From Palaemon carinicauda (taxonomy: Eukaryota > Arthropoda > Malacostraca > Decapoda > Palaemonidae), in contig NC_090730.1 of assembly GCF_036898095.1 (NCBI RefSeq), positions 22,561,166 to 22,625,165 on the forward strand: a stretch of DNA of 64,000 nucleotides, written 5' to 3'. Positions within the stretch are counted from its first letter, which is position 1; each line of letters opens with the position of its first letter. The translations under genes and the position numbers were made by a program. This document shows, piece by piece, positions 1 through 12,000 of this stretch. Below the pieces are notes generated by a model. The model saw nothing but the letters and a program-made list of their open reading frames with translations, did no database searches and was not told where the DNA came from.

Positions 1-640
1 GCACATCTTTGTCTGTTGGATTTACAAACACTTGATGACATATGGCCTCTATGACAGCTGCTATTTTCACTTTTCCTTCCCTAAATCTGATGAGAATTCC
101 CGGTAAATCCTTCATCATATCCAGCCCCTGCATGACTTGGCTGTTCAATGATATGCCCTTGAATGAAGCAGCGCAGTCGAAACTTCTCTGGTTTTATCAG
201 GCTTGTTCATACTAAATACCGGATGATGTGGAAGATACCATCCTTTACCGGGTCTATTCAATGATGTGCTGGTTCTGCGTATCCTTTCTTCATCAACCAT
301 CCATTTCTTTTGCATATTGTAATCGCATTTCTTCATTACGCCGTAGACATGACTTAAGTTACACCGTTATACCATGATCTGGTTGTCTGGAAATTTGGGC
401 ATTTCCTCCATAAAAGGTATTGGAAACTGGTAGTGGGTCCTAACACGCATTTCTTATGCATTCCATATTTGCCTAACCTTGTAATCTTCGATGTATTTTC
501 CCTTTTTGTCTGTATCCTCTTGAGTGTCTACACCCCGAAATTGTCTGACTTGCATCTCGACAGTTTCATCCCTTCTGTTGAGAAAATTGTTTCAACAATA
601 AATGTTCCCAAACTCGTCACTTCCCTGCTGAATTTGTGTG
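1..640 (-). pseudogene. BEL/Pao retrotransposon fragment (reverse transcriptase N-part), decayed
   Basis: Read on the minus strand, this stretch gives the start of a BEL/Pao-type reverse transcriptase in shifting frames. Around 190-260 it reads WYLPHHPVF followed by NKPDK, which is the family's first RT block. A frameshift near 185 then leads into FDCAASFKGISLN and a run ending CHQVFVNPTDKD at the window edge. Upstream, at about 330-480, THYQFPIPF and PDNQ match the segment that precedes the RT block in Pao elements. Stops and frameshifts make it non-functional. It is unrelated in detail to the intact BEL/Pao at 8448-15079, so it is a separate, older family. The element continues beyond the left edge of the window. 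Confidence 0.75.
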
Positions 641-680
641 CATCCATAACGTTGTTTCCTTTGTAGATTTTGTAATCGCC

Positions 681-1004
681 ATAACAGCGAATGTAGAATA
701 AGTATATGTGTGAAATAAATAATATAGCTATACGGAAGAAAGGGAACTAGAATAAAGAGATAAAGGCTAGCGAGAGAAAATATGCTTACTATGGAAGAGC
801 TCATCCCGGGCGCATTAACCTTTAGCCTTAACACATGTCGAAATAACAGCGAATGTAGAATAAATATATGTGTGAAATAAATAATATAGCTATACGGAAG
901 AAAGGGAACTAGAATAAAGAGTTAAAAGCTAGCGAGAGAAAATATGCTTACTATGGAAGCGCTCATCCCGGGCGCATTAACCTCTAGCCTTAACATATGT
1001 CGAA
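681..1004. repeat. 162-bp tandem duplication
   Basis: Two adjacent copies, 681-842 and 843-1004, both begin ATAACAGCGAATG and end in CATGTCGA. They differ at only a few positions. They carry no coding signal and may be debris of a retroelement, since they lie just upstream of the BEL/Pao fragment. The stretch 1005-1160 holds nothing recognisable. Confidence 0.85.
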
Positions 1005-1159
1005 CACCACCATAGGAAAAGAATCAAGTCATTGATGTGCGGAGCATAAACACATCTCCATCGTTAATGTATAACGTAGTTGTGAACGAGAATTTGCAGA
1101 TAATACATGCTGTAGAGCAATCTCCAATACTACCACAATGCCTGTTTTACCGAGGCCAA

Positions 1160-2875
1160 ACTAACTAGTTTAGCTTTTCGATCTCGTGAAATTAAAGCTC
1201 TGTTGATGGACCTTGATGCTTATGGCGGTGTAGATCCAAATGGTATTTTTCCTTTGTTTTTTATAAAGACAGCAGTTTTCTTAGCTCCAATGTTATCTGT
1301 TATTTTGCGAAAGTTAGCAAGAAGATGAGCTTTTAGCACTTGTTGGAGAATTGGTAATGTTACTCCTCTATGTAAACGTGTTTGTGGTAGCTCAAGTCCC
1401 ACTGATTAGTGCCCAATTTCCATAACTCCCATATTATCTAAAGGTTTTGAACGTCTTCTGGCAAAACGTCTTAATAGGTTTGCTGAAGGTAATCATCTAT
1501 TTCCTAGTTTGCAATTTGGTTTTCGGAAAGGCCTTGGAGCATGTGATGCCCTTGTTACAATCTCCAATGCTGTACAGAAATCCCTTGATTGTGGTCAGGA
1601 AGTTCGTATGATTGGCCATGATTTTAGTGCTGCCTTTGACCGTGTTAATCATGAGGCCCTTGTTTTCAAACTGAAACAGTTGGGAGTGGGTGGGTCGTTT
1701 TTTAGCATTATTATTGATTTTTTAAGTAATAGATCTCAAAGAGTTGTTGTTAATGGGCACCATTGTGAGTATAGGAATGTGATAGCCGGTGTTCCACAGG
1801 GTAGTGTTCTTGGCCCATTACTTTTCATACTATATAGACATGACATATAGTTTGGCCTAGAAAACAAGCTTGTTGCATATGCAGATGATGCTACTCTCTG
1901 CATCAATTCCATCCCCTGAATGTAGTGCATGGTGCAAATTGTGGGGTATGAAGTTGAATCCTAACAAAACTCAAAGTATGATGGTAAGTAGGTCAAGGAC
2001 AGTGGCTCCTCAACATCCGAATCTCAGTATTGATAATGTTTCTTTAAATTTTTATGACTCTTTTAAAATTTCAGGTGTGATTCTCGACAGCAAATTTACT
2101 TTTGAGAAATACACTAGGTCTGTGTCTTTTTCAATTGCACAAAAAATTGGCTTATTGATAAAGTCTTTTAAGCTTTTCGATGATCAATCTATTCTGAAGA
2201 AGTGTTTAATTCTTTCATTCTACTTTGTTTTGAGTATTGTTCTCCTGTTTGGTCTTCAGCTGCTGATTCTCATCTTAATTTGTTGGACAGAAACTTACGG
2301 TCTACTAAATTTCTTATTCCTGATCTAGATATTATTCTTTGGCACCGTCGTTGCATAAGATTTTTCATAACTTTGACCATCCTTTACATTCAGATCTCCC
2401 TGGACAATTCTCTCCTGTTCGTAATAATAGGCAGGCAGTTAATTCTAATAGCCAGGCCTTTTCCATCTTGAGGCTCAGTACTACACAGTATTCTAGAAGT
2501 TTTATTCCAGCTGTTACCAAGTTGTGGAATGATCTTTCTAATCGGGTAGTTGAATCAGTAGAACTTCAAAAGTTCAAAGTTGGAGCAAATGTTTTTATGT
2601 TGACCAGGCTGACATGAGTCTTTTTATAGTTTATATGTGACATATCTGTTTTTGACGTTGTTAATAGTTTATATATGACATATCTGTTTTTGACGTTGTT
2701 AATAGTTTATATATGACATATCTATTTTGACATTGTTACTGTTTTTAGAATGATTTATTGTTAATTTGTTATCATATATTTATTTCCTAATTTCCTTTCC
2801 TCATTGGGCTATTTTTCCCTATTGAAGCCCTTGGGCTTATAGCATCTTGCTTTTCCAACTAGGGTTGTAGCTTGG

Positions 2876-2926
<51 letters not shown>
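1160..2926 (+). pseudogene. Jockey-like non-LTR retrotransposon, 5'-truncated and frameshifted
   Basis: The plus strand encodes a non-LTR reverse transcriptase in broken frames. From about 1160 it runs through FERLLAKRLNRF and FGFRKGLGACDAL, then DFSAAFDRVNHEAL, GVPQGSVLGPLLF and the catalytic box AYADDATL at 1873-1897. The C-terminal tail near 2500-2610 (AVTKLWNDLSNRVV, LQKFKVGANVF) is followed by a 3' UTR and a (TAA)n end at 2877-2926. In-frame stops lie at about 1337, 1405 and 1848, and frameshifts at about 1905 and 2200. The endonuclease domain is missing, so this is a dead 5'-truncated copy. The last 200 bp of the UTR match the tails of the SINE-like copies elsewhere in the window. A UTR block near 2620-2720 is repeated twice. 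Confidence 0.85.
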
Positions 2927-2983
2927 TATGAAATATGTGTATATATATACAAAGAGAGTTTTTTATATACACTGTATATATAT

Positions 2984-3046
<63 letters not shown>

Positions 3047-3048
3047 TA

Positions 3049-3127
<79 letters not shown>

Positions 3128-3196
3128 GTATATAAAATCATCAAGTCCACTTCAGGACAAAGGCCTTCCACTTACATCTGTTTATATGTGTATACC

Positions 3197-3229
<33 letters not shown>

Positions 3230-3261
3230 GTCTTACTTATAACTGTAATCGAACAGTTTAA
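2927..3261. repeat. (TA)n microsatellite block with a small RTE-type 3' end scrap
   Basis: Long interrupted (TA)n tracts at about 2990-3134 and 3205-3228 flank a short stretch, 3138-3175, reading GTCCACTTCAGGACAAAGGC. That motif recurs at the 3' ends of the RTE-like pieces at 6062 and 46660, so it is a scrap of the same family on the minus strand. Confidence 0.7.
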
Positions 3262-4050
3262 CATGTTTTTTCAAAAAGGCCCATAAAAGAAACACAGGAA
3301 ATATGAATAAATCACACTATATTTCGGTCAATAAACATCGACTCTCTTCAGGATGTAAGGTAAAAATGAGGAATACAGTGGAGAATGACGGTTTATATAT
3401 GAAAGCAAAAGGGTGTGTTCAATTGTTCTATAGTTGTTATAATTGCTGGAAGGATTAGCCAAATTTAATTACATCCAGGAGCGTCTTCTTATTGTTGAGC
3501 CGCTTGGAGGAAGTCTTGACCTCTGATGCATGTCTGGTGGTCGGTCTCCGTGGATTATATTCTTAATGATAGGGTTGAGAAGAGTATTGTCCACTGTGTC
3601 AGCTTTCCATTGGCCCCCAGATAGGTTCATTGTGTTTGATTGATTTATGATGGCTGATTCCAGGATTTTCCTTCTGTACGGACAGGTACTCTTAAAAAGC
3701 AAAGACGACTCACTCCAGTTAATCTGGTGCCCTAAATCCCTATGGTGAACGCAAATCCGAGTTTTCATAGCCATATCTAACAGATCTTTTGTGTTCGGAT
3801 AATCTTTGAGATAGCGAACGGCCCGTTTGCCCAACGTACACTTTTTCACAATCCCCACATGGTAAGCTTTATAAACGCCGGATTCTATATCTCTTTTATT
3901 TTGATAAATATTAATAAGGGCGCTTCCTATGGTCTTTGGATATGAAAAAACAAAGGGGTTCTCAGATTTGATATGATTTGTTATATTTTTAATACCTTCT
4001 ATATAAGAAGATAATCCACGGAGACAGTCCACCAGACTTGCATCTTAATT
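3262..4050 (-). repeat. Inverted terminal arm of the Penelope-like element
   Basis: On the minus strand this carries the element's 3' coding end: a segment reading ENPFVFSYP, then the GIY-YIG endonuclease region, then DLGHQINWSESSL, and the 3' UTR. It aligns with 5286-5982 on the plus strand. Residues beyond the aligned part (3966-4050) differ from the right-hand copy, so the arm was probably copied from a slightly different template. Confidence 0.8.
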
Positions 4051-4051
4051 T

Positions 4052-5337
4052 TTTCATTAAACAAAACCGATAATATCATCATCACAAAATCGGATAAAGA
4101 CGGAAAAATAGTCATTCTTGATAAAGAGACGTATGTCAACAAAGTTCAACAACTCTTGAACGATGACACTACATATGAAAAGCTAACAAAAGATCCCCGT
4201 AACTCTATTGCTCCGGAGTTTTTCAAATCCGTAAGAAAAATCGGAAATAATAAAAAAGACATCGAGGTCTTAGAAAAATTCAAAGTCATGAACCCTTCGT
4301 TGCCATATTTTTACGGGCTCCCAAAAACTCACAAGGACGGTATTCCCTTACGCCCAATCGTCTCATGTAAAGGGGCATTTATATATAATATATCAAAATG
4401 GTTAGCAGACTTGCTGTCTCCCTTTCTGGGGAGCTTTTCTTCAGCTCACATTAAGCATGCAGAGGACTTCATCCAGAAATTCAATAGATTAAATATCCCG
4501 GTAAACAATGTAAAACTCTTGAGTCTTGACGTAGAATCCCTATTTACAAAGGTCCCGATCAACGATGTATTAGGTTTCTTGAGGGAAAAATTAATCCTTT
4601 ATGAAGATCACTTCCCCCTCGGTATTGAAAAAACAATTAAGTTAATTAAACTAAGCGTGTCAAATAACGTTTTCTCTTTCAATGGAAATTTTTACAAACA
4701 GAAATTTGGTTGTAGTATGGGCAGCCCGTTATCTCCAATTTTAGCCAACCTCTACATGGAATACTTTGAAACAGAAATTTTAACAACAATTAAACCTACG
4801 AACATGGTTTGGCAACGCTATGTTGATGACATTTTCACATATTGGGATGATAGCTGGGGAGATTTCAATATATTTTTCAATAATCTAAATTCCCTAATCC
4901 CTAGCATAAAATTTAAAACTGAATGGGAAAAAGATGGAAAATTAGCTTTTTTGGACATACTAATTATAAGGGAATCGACGGGGTATAATTTCACTGTGTA
5001 TAGAAAACCAACTTTCTCTATTTCCTACATTCATTTCTTTAGTTATCACGACATTTCTGTAAAAATTGGAGTAGCTTGCAATCTATTTCTTAGAGGTTTG
5101 AGAATCTGTTCCCCAGCCTATCTAAATAAAGAATTTGAAATCATTCGTAAACAACTCGGCCAGCTATTCTACCCGACGTATGTCATAGAAAAGGCCATCA
5201 ACAAAGCCAACACGATATATTATAAAGATCATGATGTTACTAACCAAAGAGATTTTAAAAATAAGATAAAACTCCCATATATAGAAGAACCCCTTTGTTT
5301 TTTCATATCCAGAGACCATAGGAAGCGCCCTTATTAA
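4052..5337 (+). pseudogene. Penelope-like reverse transcriptase, N-terminally truncated
   Basis: An open frame runs from about 4052, in frame and upstream of a TTG at 4156, to 5337. It shows the Penelope-like RT signature: KSDKDGKIVILDKETY near the start, then LPYFYGLPKTHKDG, LRPIVS, LSLDVESLFTKVP, GCSMGSPLSP, the catalytic YVDDIF at 4819-4836, LAFLDI, and the late YRKPT block. The N-terminal domain seen in complete family members is absent. A frameshift near 5285 separates the RT from the endonuclease frame, so the polyprotein cannot be made as one chain. Confidence 0.88.
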
Positions 5338-5756
5338 TGTTTATCAAAATAAAAGAGATATAGAATCCGGCGTTTATAAAGTACCATGTGGGGATTGTGA
5401 AAAAGTGTACGTTGGGCAAACCGGCCGTTCCCTATCTCAAAGATTATCCGAACACAAAAGATCTGTTAGATATGGCTATGAAAACTCGGATTTTCGTTCA
5501 CCTTAGGGATTTAGGGCACCAGATTAACTGGAGTGAGTCGTCTTTGCTTTTTAAGAGTACCTGTCCGTACAGAAGGAAAATCCTGGAATCAGCCATCATA
5601 AATCAATCAAACACAATGAACCTATCTGGGGGCCAATGGAAAGCTGACACAGCGGACAATACTCTTCTCAACCCTATCATTAAGAAGATTATCCACGGAG
5701 ACCGACCACCAGAATGCATCAGAGGTCAAGACTTCCTCCAAGCGGCTCAACAATAA
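5286..5756 (+). pseudogene. GIY-YIG endonuclease part of the Penelope-like element
   Basis: In the frame after the shift the sequence reads [18 protein letters not shown], then [20 protein letters not shown] with the VYVGQTGRS core at about 5402-5430, and [13 protein letters not shown]. This is the GIY-YIG nuclease of Penelope-like elements, with the usual C-x2-C just before the core. A second frameshift near 5485 moves the remaining C-terminal part ([13 protein letters not shown] to about 5756) into another frame. The inverted arm at 3262-4050 carries the same second frameshift. Confidence 0.82.
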
Positions 5757-5977
5757 GAAGACGCGCCTGGATGTAATTAAATTTGGCTAATCCTTCCAGC
5801 AATTATAACAACTATAGAACAATTGAACACACCCTTTTGCTTTCATATATAAACCATCACTCTCCAGTGTATTCCTCATTTTTCTTTACATTCTGAAGAG
5901 GGTCGATGTTTATTGACCTAAATATAGTGTGATTTATTCATATTTCCTGTGTTTCTTTTATGGGCCTTTTTGAAAAA

Positions 5978-5982
<5 letters not shown>

Positions 5983-6060
<78 letters not shown>

Positions 6061-6061
6061 G
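5983..6061. repeat. (TA)n microsatellite
   Basis: Almost pure (TA)n, passing into GTATGTATGTAT. It abuts the right end of the Penelope-like element. Confidence 0.95.
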
Positions 6062-7030
6062 TATATATATCACTCATTAAGTCCACCGCTGTACAAAGGC
6101 CTCAGACATGTTTTTCCACCTACACCTGTTTATGGTCTTTCTATGCTAGGCTAAAACAGCAAATTTTCTTACCTCGTCAATCGATCGTTTTCTCTTCCTT
6201 TCACAGCTTCGTTTCTAATCTCTAGGGACCCATTCTGTTATTCTTAAGAGTATATGTTATATATAGTGCCATAGCCTCTTTTCATGGCTTTCAATGTTTT
6301 TTTTTTCTGTTTTGATACTTTCTTATATCACTATTGTATAGCATTGTATAGAAATCCTCTGTAATTTTCATCACTCCATCTCTATTGTGGATAATATTTC
6401 CATGTTCATCCTTTAAAGACATCTGTTGGCGCCCTGTTCCAAGTCTTCTTTTCATCAATGTGATGCTTCTTCCTTTCTTTAGTGCTTTCTCAAATTTCGT
6501 CTGACTGTGTTTTCAAATATCTTGGATTTTTAGTTTATTTACTGTTTTGGATAGTTCTGCTAATTGTTCCATCGCTCTTGAATTTTACCCTCATTTCCAA
6601 TCTTTTCTTTATTAGTATTTTTAGTCTTTTCAGATAGTTTTTCTTAATCTCGTTTAGGAACTTCTCCACCTATGTCTTGTGCTGATTCTAAGACAAATTT
6701 TGTTAAAATACTGTTCATTTCTTTAATTGCTTCTATTTCATCATGTAGCTGAGAGTACCCATTTTGTATGGCTTAACTAAACTCATCAGACTTTTCTCTT
6801 ATTACAGGAGTGTTTATTTAATTTCTTGAAATTATTTTTCTCTCTCTCTTTCCTTAGATCTAACCATGTTTTGCTTCTCAGTATTTTATGATCGCTTAAC
6901 TTTAACTTGTTTAACACTTACGTCCATAACTAAATGGACTTTTTCACTAAAGATAAGATCTATTTCATTCTTTTCGTTTCTCCATTTGGGCTTCTCCGTA
7001 TCCATTTTCCATGTCCCGTTTTATAAAAGG
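6062..7030 (-). pseudogene. RTE-type LINE, internally deleted and decayed
   Basis: On the minus strand, about 7000-6900 reads KPKWRNEKNEIDLIF, the end of an AP-endonuclease domain (the N-E-I-D block). About 6530-6330 reads RRLGTGRQQMSLKDEHGNI followed by ITEDFYTMLYNSD, the linker before the RT domain in RTE-like elements. At 6165-6075 comes NMSEAFVQRWT, the element's C-terminal end. The RT core itself is missing, so there is an internal deletion, and there are several stops. The family is inferred from these motifs; no frame stays open for long. Confidence 0.6.
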
Positions 7031-7046
7031 TGTTCGTGATTTTAAG

Positions 7047-7287
<241 letters not shown>

Positions 7288-7544
7288 GTAACAGGTTTCT
7301 CGTAAAGTAAAATATATAAAGTCTTTTATAAATTCAAACAAATTTGAGGGAACTCGTTGACGCAGTAACCCCTAGAACCTGTATGTTTTACGTTTTCTTT
7401 AACTTCGTCCGGTCACACTTGAAAGAAAATAGATCAGAAACTTTTCTAGGGGGAAGCATTACTAATTAATGTTCATCTACATTAGAATTGTGATTGCATG
7501 TTTTAATAAAATTTGCGCCCTTGTAAGTGATACGGATAGTAAAG

Positions 7545-7546
<2 letters not shown>

Positions 7547-7640
<94 letters not shown>
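7547..7640. repeat. (TA)n microsatellite
   Basis: Pure TA repeat of about 94 bp. Confidence 0.97.
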
Positions 7641-7643
<3 letters not shown>

Positions 7644-8447
7644 TGAAATGTACAAAAGTACGGTGATACGTACGACTTACTTTATCAAGACTGGATTTCT
7701 TTACTTCTCTTACCCTTAAATTGACCTGATTTGGTGTGTCCAATGTTCTAGTTTGGATATATTTTAATGCACTAAAGCGTCTGAATCTAGATATGTTTCA
7801 AGTCATCTCCAAAGGTTCGAAGGTGTCTGATGGCAGCGGAAAAAATTTGTATTTAAGAAATGTTGGCCAAATGACTTGGCCGGGGAGGGGGTTGAAGCTA
7901 TTCAGTTTCAAAATGCAACTGGGGAGAGGGGCCCCAAGTTGCTCAGTGAAATAAATGTAGGAGGGTGGACAGCAAAGTGGAAGACAGAAGTGGGGAAGGA
8001 GGTAAAGTAGAGCTCTAAGAAAAAGTGGAGGCAGATAGGGACCAAAGGTTTGGTGCAAAGTACATTAAGTTATGATGACAGTGCAACTGACATGAATAAC
8101 CCCCTACAAGGTACCACTATTAGGGTTCACTGTGTAGCCAGATTCACAAAGTAGACGCAATTCCTCTGTTATTTCCAATCTGTTTTGCTCATATCTGGTT
8201 GTCGTCTTATTTCTGTAGCTTAGTTGTTCTACAGGCCTGATTGTGACACACTGATGCTTCCACTAGACACTTGATATCTTTTGAAGTCTCAGTTACAAAG
8301 TCCAAAGTTGTGGTTTAACTTATCGAGAGACTATTGACTGCTCGTGTCTAGATCTTGTCTTATGTCACAATTTAATATAAACAAGGTAGAAGTATTCCTT
8401 TAGTTTAATAGTTAACAAAAATAGCATCGAGGAAGTGTTATTATTAT
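7641..8447. other. No gene seen; probable old repeat debris
   Basis: No coding frame with family motifs was found on either strand. The GC-richer part at 7860-8060 (GGCCGGGGAGGGGG, then purine-rich) has the look of a decayed dispersed repeat, but I cannot name it. The right end becomes (TTA)n, the target of the BEL/Pao insertion. Confidence 0.4.
8440..8447 (+). repeat. Target site duplication, left (ATTAT)
   Basis: The last five bases before the 5' LTR are ATTAT (8443-8447). The first five after the 3' LTR (15080-15084) are also ATTAT. Because both lie in a (TTA)n tract, the match can be stretched to eight bases, so the true length (5 is usual for BEL/Pao) is not certain. Confidence 0.6.
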
Positions 8448-9045
8448 TGTTAAATGTTGGTTTGTTTGTCCTATGAAAACGCACCCAACGTTCGTTTACG
8501 CTGGTAAGTGTAGTGTTTGTCCAATGAGAACGCACCCAGGTTTGTTGACATTATCGAAATAGTTGATTTATTGAAAAATATGTTTATTTGAAAGGTTGAT
8601 ATGTTATTATGATTGGGTCATTACAATTATAAAGAGTAATCCATGTGAATTGTGATTATATTGTGAAAACTGTATTAATTTCCCGAGTGGATGGGAGCCG
8701 GGACTTCCCCTCTCCCGTTTTCGTCACATATTTGTATTTCTTTTACCTTTGGGGAAGCTTTAAAGAGAATAAAAGTGAGAAATTGATGATTTACTGGTTA
8801 AATGGATTTGTCTTGTCTGTATCACAATGTTATCTATTTTTTTTATGTGAAGTTTTCTACAAAAAGGAACCATGGGACCTGCGTGCTCCCCCAAGCCCTT
8901 GTTTGAATCTGTAGTAGACAGTAGAGAGGAAATAAAGAGAAAACGGAAAGGTCGTTTCCTTTCTCCCGTAGTTTAATTTTGAGTATTACGAGAAAATTGA
9001 GGAGGCTATGCCTCAAACTGAGGGGCTAATGGCCCACACACAACA
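8448..9045 (+). mobile_element. 5' LTR of BEL/Pao element (598 bp)
   Basis: It starts TGTTAAATG and ends CACACAACA. It matches 14482-15079 over all 598 bp except one base (G at 8852, C at 14886). A TATA-like TTATAAAG lies at 8627-8634 and a polyadenylation signal AATAAA at 8931-8936. The short reading frame inside it (8645-8914) is present in both LTRs and is not treated as a gene. Confidence 0.95.
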
Positions 9046-12000
9046 TGGTGCCCAGACCAGGGAATCAGATGAGAGCGAGGCTGAATTTACTGGATTCCCC
9101 AACGTAAATCAACTTAGGAGAGCAGTGCTGCAGAGAGAGAAGGCAACAATATGGCTGCGTTGTGCCTCAGAAGATTTGACCAGAGCCATGGCCGGTAATC
9201 CGACCTGGCATGAAATTACAAGTCTCGTAAAAGACTACGATAATAAGAAGGCCGACTGGGAAGAAATAATTCAGCGAGACCAGAATTCTATAGAGGATGT
9301 TGATGAGCTCCAGAGAAGAATACTTGAAGACCACCATTTTCTGAAAGAGGTAAGAAAAATCCGTACTGAAGCAGCAGCTACCTTAGAGAGGCTGGGCAAG
9401 GACAGAAACTTGGTTGCTAATAGGTCCAGTGAAGATATTAATTCAGGCAGTGAAGTCGGTAATGAGGGTTTTAGTGTGCAATTGCCTAAACTCCAGCTAG
9501 TGAAATTTGGCGGGAAAATAACAGAGTGGCGGCCATTTTGGGACCAATTTATGGCACTTGTGGACGATCAGCCTATGCCTCTTGTTTCCAAATTTATGTA
9601 TCTTCAATCTGTTTTAGAGGGTGAGGCTAGGGGTGTACTACAGGGCCTCACCCAAACAACAGCTAATTACAAGATAGCCTGTGAGTTGTTAGAAGAAAGG
9701 TATGGCGATCCAGAAAACATTATATCAGCTCACCTTCAAGCCCTAATGCAACTTAGCTCATCTAGGAGCGCAAGGACTGAAATTCACACGTCCTCTTTGC
9801 GGAAATTACAGGATGAGTTAGTAGGCCATGTGCGCAGTTTGGAGGCCCTTGGAGTTGGAGGTGAACAGTACGGGCGGATCTTGGTGCCTATGATCCTTGC
9901 TCTGTTACCTCATGACATAAGGTTGGACTGGTCGCGTAGTGGACGGAAAAGAGGAGATCTCGACGGATTGCTGAAGTTCTTGCAACGAGAAGTGGAAGGC
10001 AGAGAGAGGGCAGAGGCTATCAAGAGACTAAGCCTTGGAAAATCCGAGGAACCCAGTGTAGAACGACGGACTAAAAAGCACACTCCCAGTTCAGCCTCTG
10101 CCCTTCAAACTTCATCAGAAGAAAGTGGTTCGAAGACGTTTTGCGCATTCTGTGGAAAGCTGCATCCCAGTGAAAGGTGTTTAGGTATAACTAAGCTCCC
10201 CCTTGCAGAAAGAGAAGAAGCCGTGCGTAATCGGCGTTTGTGTTTTAAGTGTTTATCTAAAAGCCATTATGCCAAGGCCTGTTGGGCTAAGTGTTCAAAG
10301 TGCAAGACTGGGAATCACAACTCCCTTGTATGTCGGAGATCTGAAACGAAACCCTCCGTAACAGCTAGTGAAAATAACCCTGTAGTAGAGGGAGTGCAAG
10401 AGGGGTCAAATTCTGTGACCCATGTGGGGGTAGCACCTTGTGAGGTGAAAAACGAGGTTAATTCAAGGTGTTGTGTATTGCAGACGGCCCAAGTCAGGGT
10501 AGTAGGCCATCAGGGTATCACATTTGCTACTGTAATGTTTGATACAGGGTCAGATCGGTCTTACATTTCAAGGGAACTGGTCAAACGGGTCAAGCCTAAG
10601 TGGCTGACTTCTGAGTATTTATCATTTTCTGCCTTTGGTGGAGGGAAAGCCTCTAAGGCAGATTTGTGTAGTATTTATGAAATAATGAGTGTAGGGGCAA
10701 ATGATCACAAATATAGTTTTAAGGTTGCTGAGATTGATGTAATTTGTCCTCCGTTATCTAGGTCCAAAGTGGACCCTAAGTGTTTAGAACCTTTTTCTCA
10801 CCTTAAGTTGACCGATGAGTATGGATCCCATCGAAATTTACATATTGATATGTTGATAGGCCTTGATTTATATTGGAAGATGATGATCCCCAACCAGGTT
10901 ATGTATAATGACGGGCTTGTGGCCCAGGAGACAATTTTTGGTTGGATTTTGTCCGGATCCTTTAATAGGTCTGAAGGTAATATTGGTGTAAGTGTACAAT
11001 TGTTAGCAATTGAGAATGTACAAGAGTGTAGTTTGAGTCAATTTTGGGATCTAGAGTCTGTTGGCATAAAACCCAACGAACTACATTCTGAGGCGATGAA
11101 CCCTGACCCAGTCTTGGTTCAATTTGAGAATTTGGTAAGTTTTAAAGATGGTCGCTATGAAGTGGGCCTACCATGGAAATCTGAGAATATGAAATTAGAT
11201 TTGATCAATAATGAACATCATGCTTTGAGAAGATTGGAAGGTCTCTATAATAGGTTAGGTAAAAACCCCTGTCTGCAGGAAAAGTATTTTAAGGTGTTTA
11301 ATGAGTATGAAAAGGAGGGTATTATTGAAGAAATTCCTTCCCATCAACGGGAAGGTGGGTATCCTATATTTTATTTGCCTCATCGGCCTGTGGTACGGGA
11401 AGGGAGCCTAACCACCAAGGTGAGGCCTGTTTTTGATGGATCTGCACGTGGCAGTAATGGAGTGTCTCTGAATGATTGTTTAGAAAGTGGTCCTTCACTC
11501 AACCCTGATTTAGTTGAGGTGTTGTTAAGATTTAGAAGGTGGAGGGTGGCCTTAACAGCTGATATTACAAAGGCTTTTCTTCAAATAAAGGTAAGAAGGG
11601 AGGACCGTGATGTTCATAGGTTTTTGTTGAAAGAGGGGAACAATGTTAAACATTTCAGATTTATAAGAATGCCCTTTGGTAATAAGAGTAGTCCATTTTT
11701 ATTAAATGCCACCTTAAAATTTCATTTAAAGAAATACCCTCTCACAGAGGTGGTTTCTGAACTGTATGAGAATCTTTATGTAGATGATTGGCTATCTGGG
11801 GCTGATAGTCCCGCAGAAGCAAGTTTAAGATTTGAAGAAGCCTATGGTATCCTGCAGGAGGCTGGTATGTCATTGTCAAAGTGTACTTCTAATTGTAAGA
11901 CTTTAACTATAACTGAAGGTTCTAGTGAAGAGAGTGTCAAGGTTCTAGGCCTCCACTGGGTATCCTCCCCTGACTGTTTTACCTTTAAGGTTGAGAACCT

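Larger units (their letters stand above)
3262..5982 (+). mobile_element. Penelope-like element with inverted terminal copy
   Basis: The unit consists of a plus-strand Penelope-like RT/GIY-YIG element whose last 700 bp (about 5286-5982) are repeated in reverse orientation at about 3262-3965. Both outer ends read into (TA)n tracts. Inverted partial copies of this kind (pseudo-LTRs) are a known hallmark of Penelope-like elements. The RT starts directly at the inner edge of the left inverted arm, so the N-terminus of the full element is missing. Both arms are decayed. Confidence 0.85.

Noticed and set aside
8645..8914. 89-codon frame, repeated almost exactly at 14679-14948
   Set aside because: Both lie in the LTRs of the BEL/Pao element and are explained by LTR identity; no protein motif.
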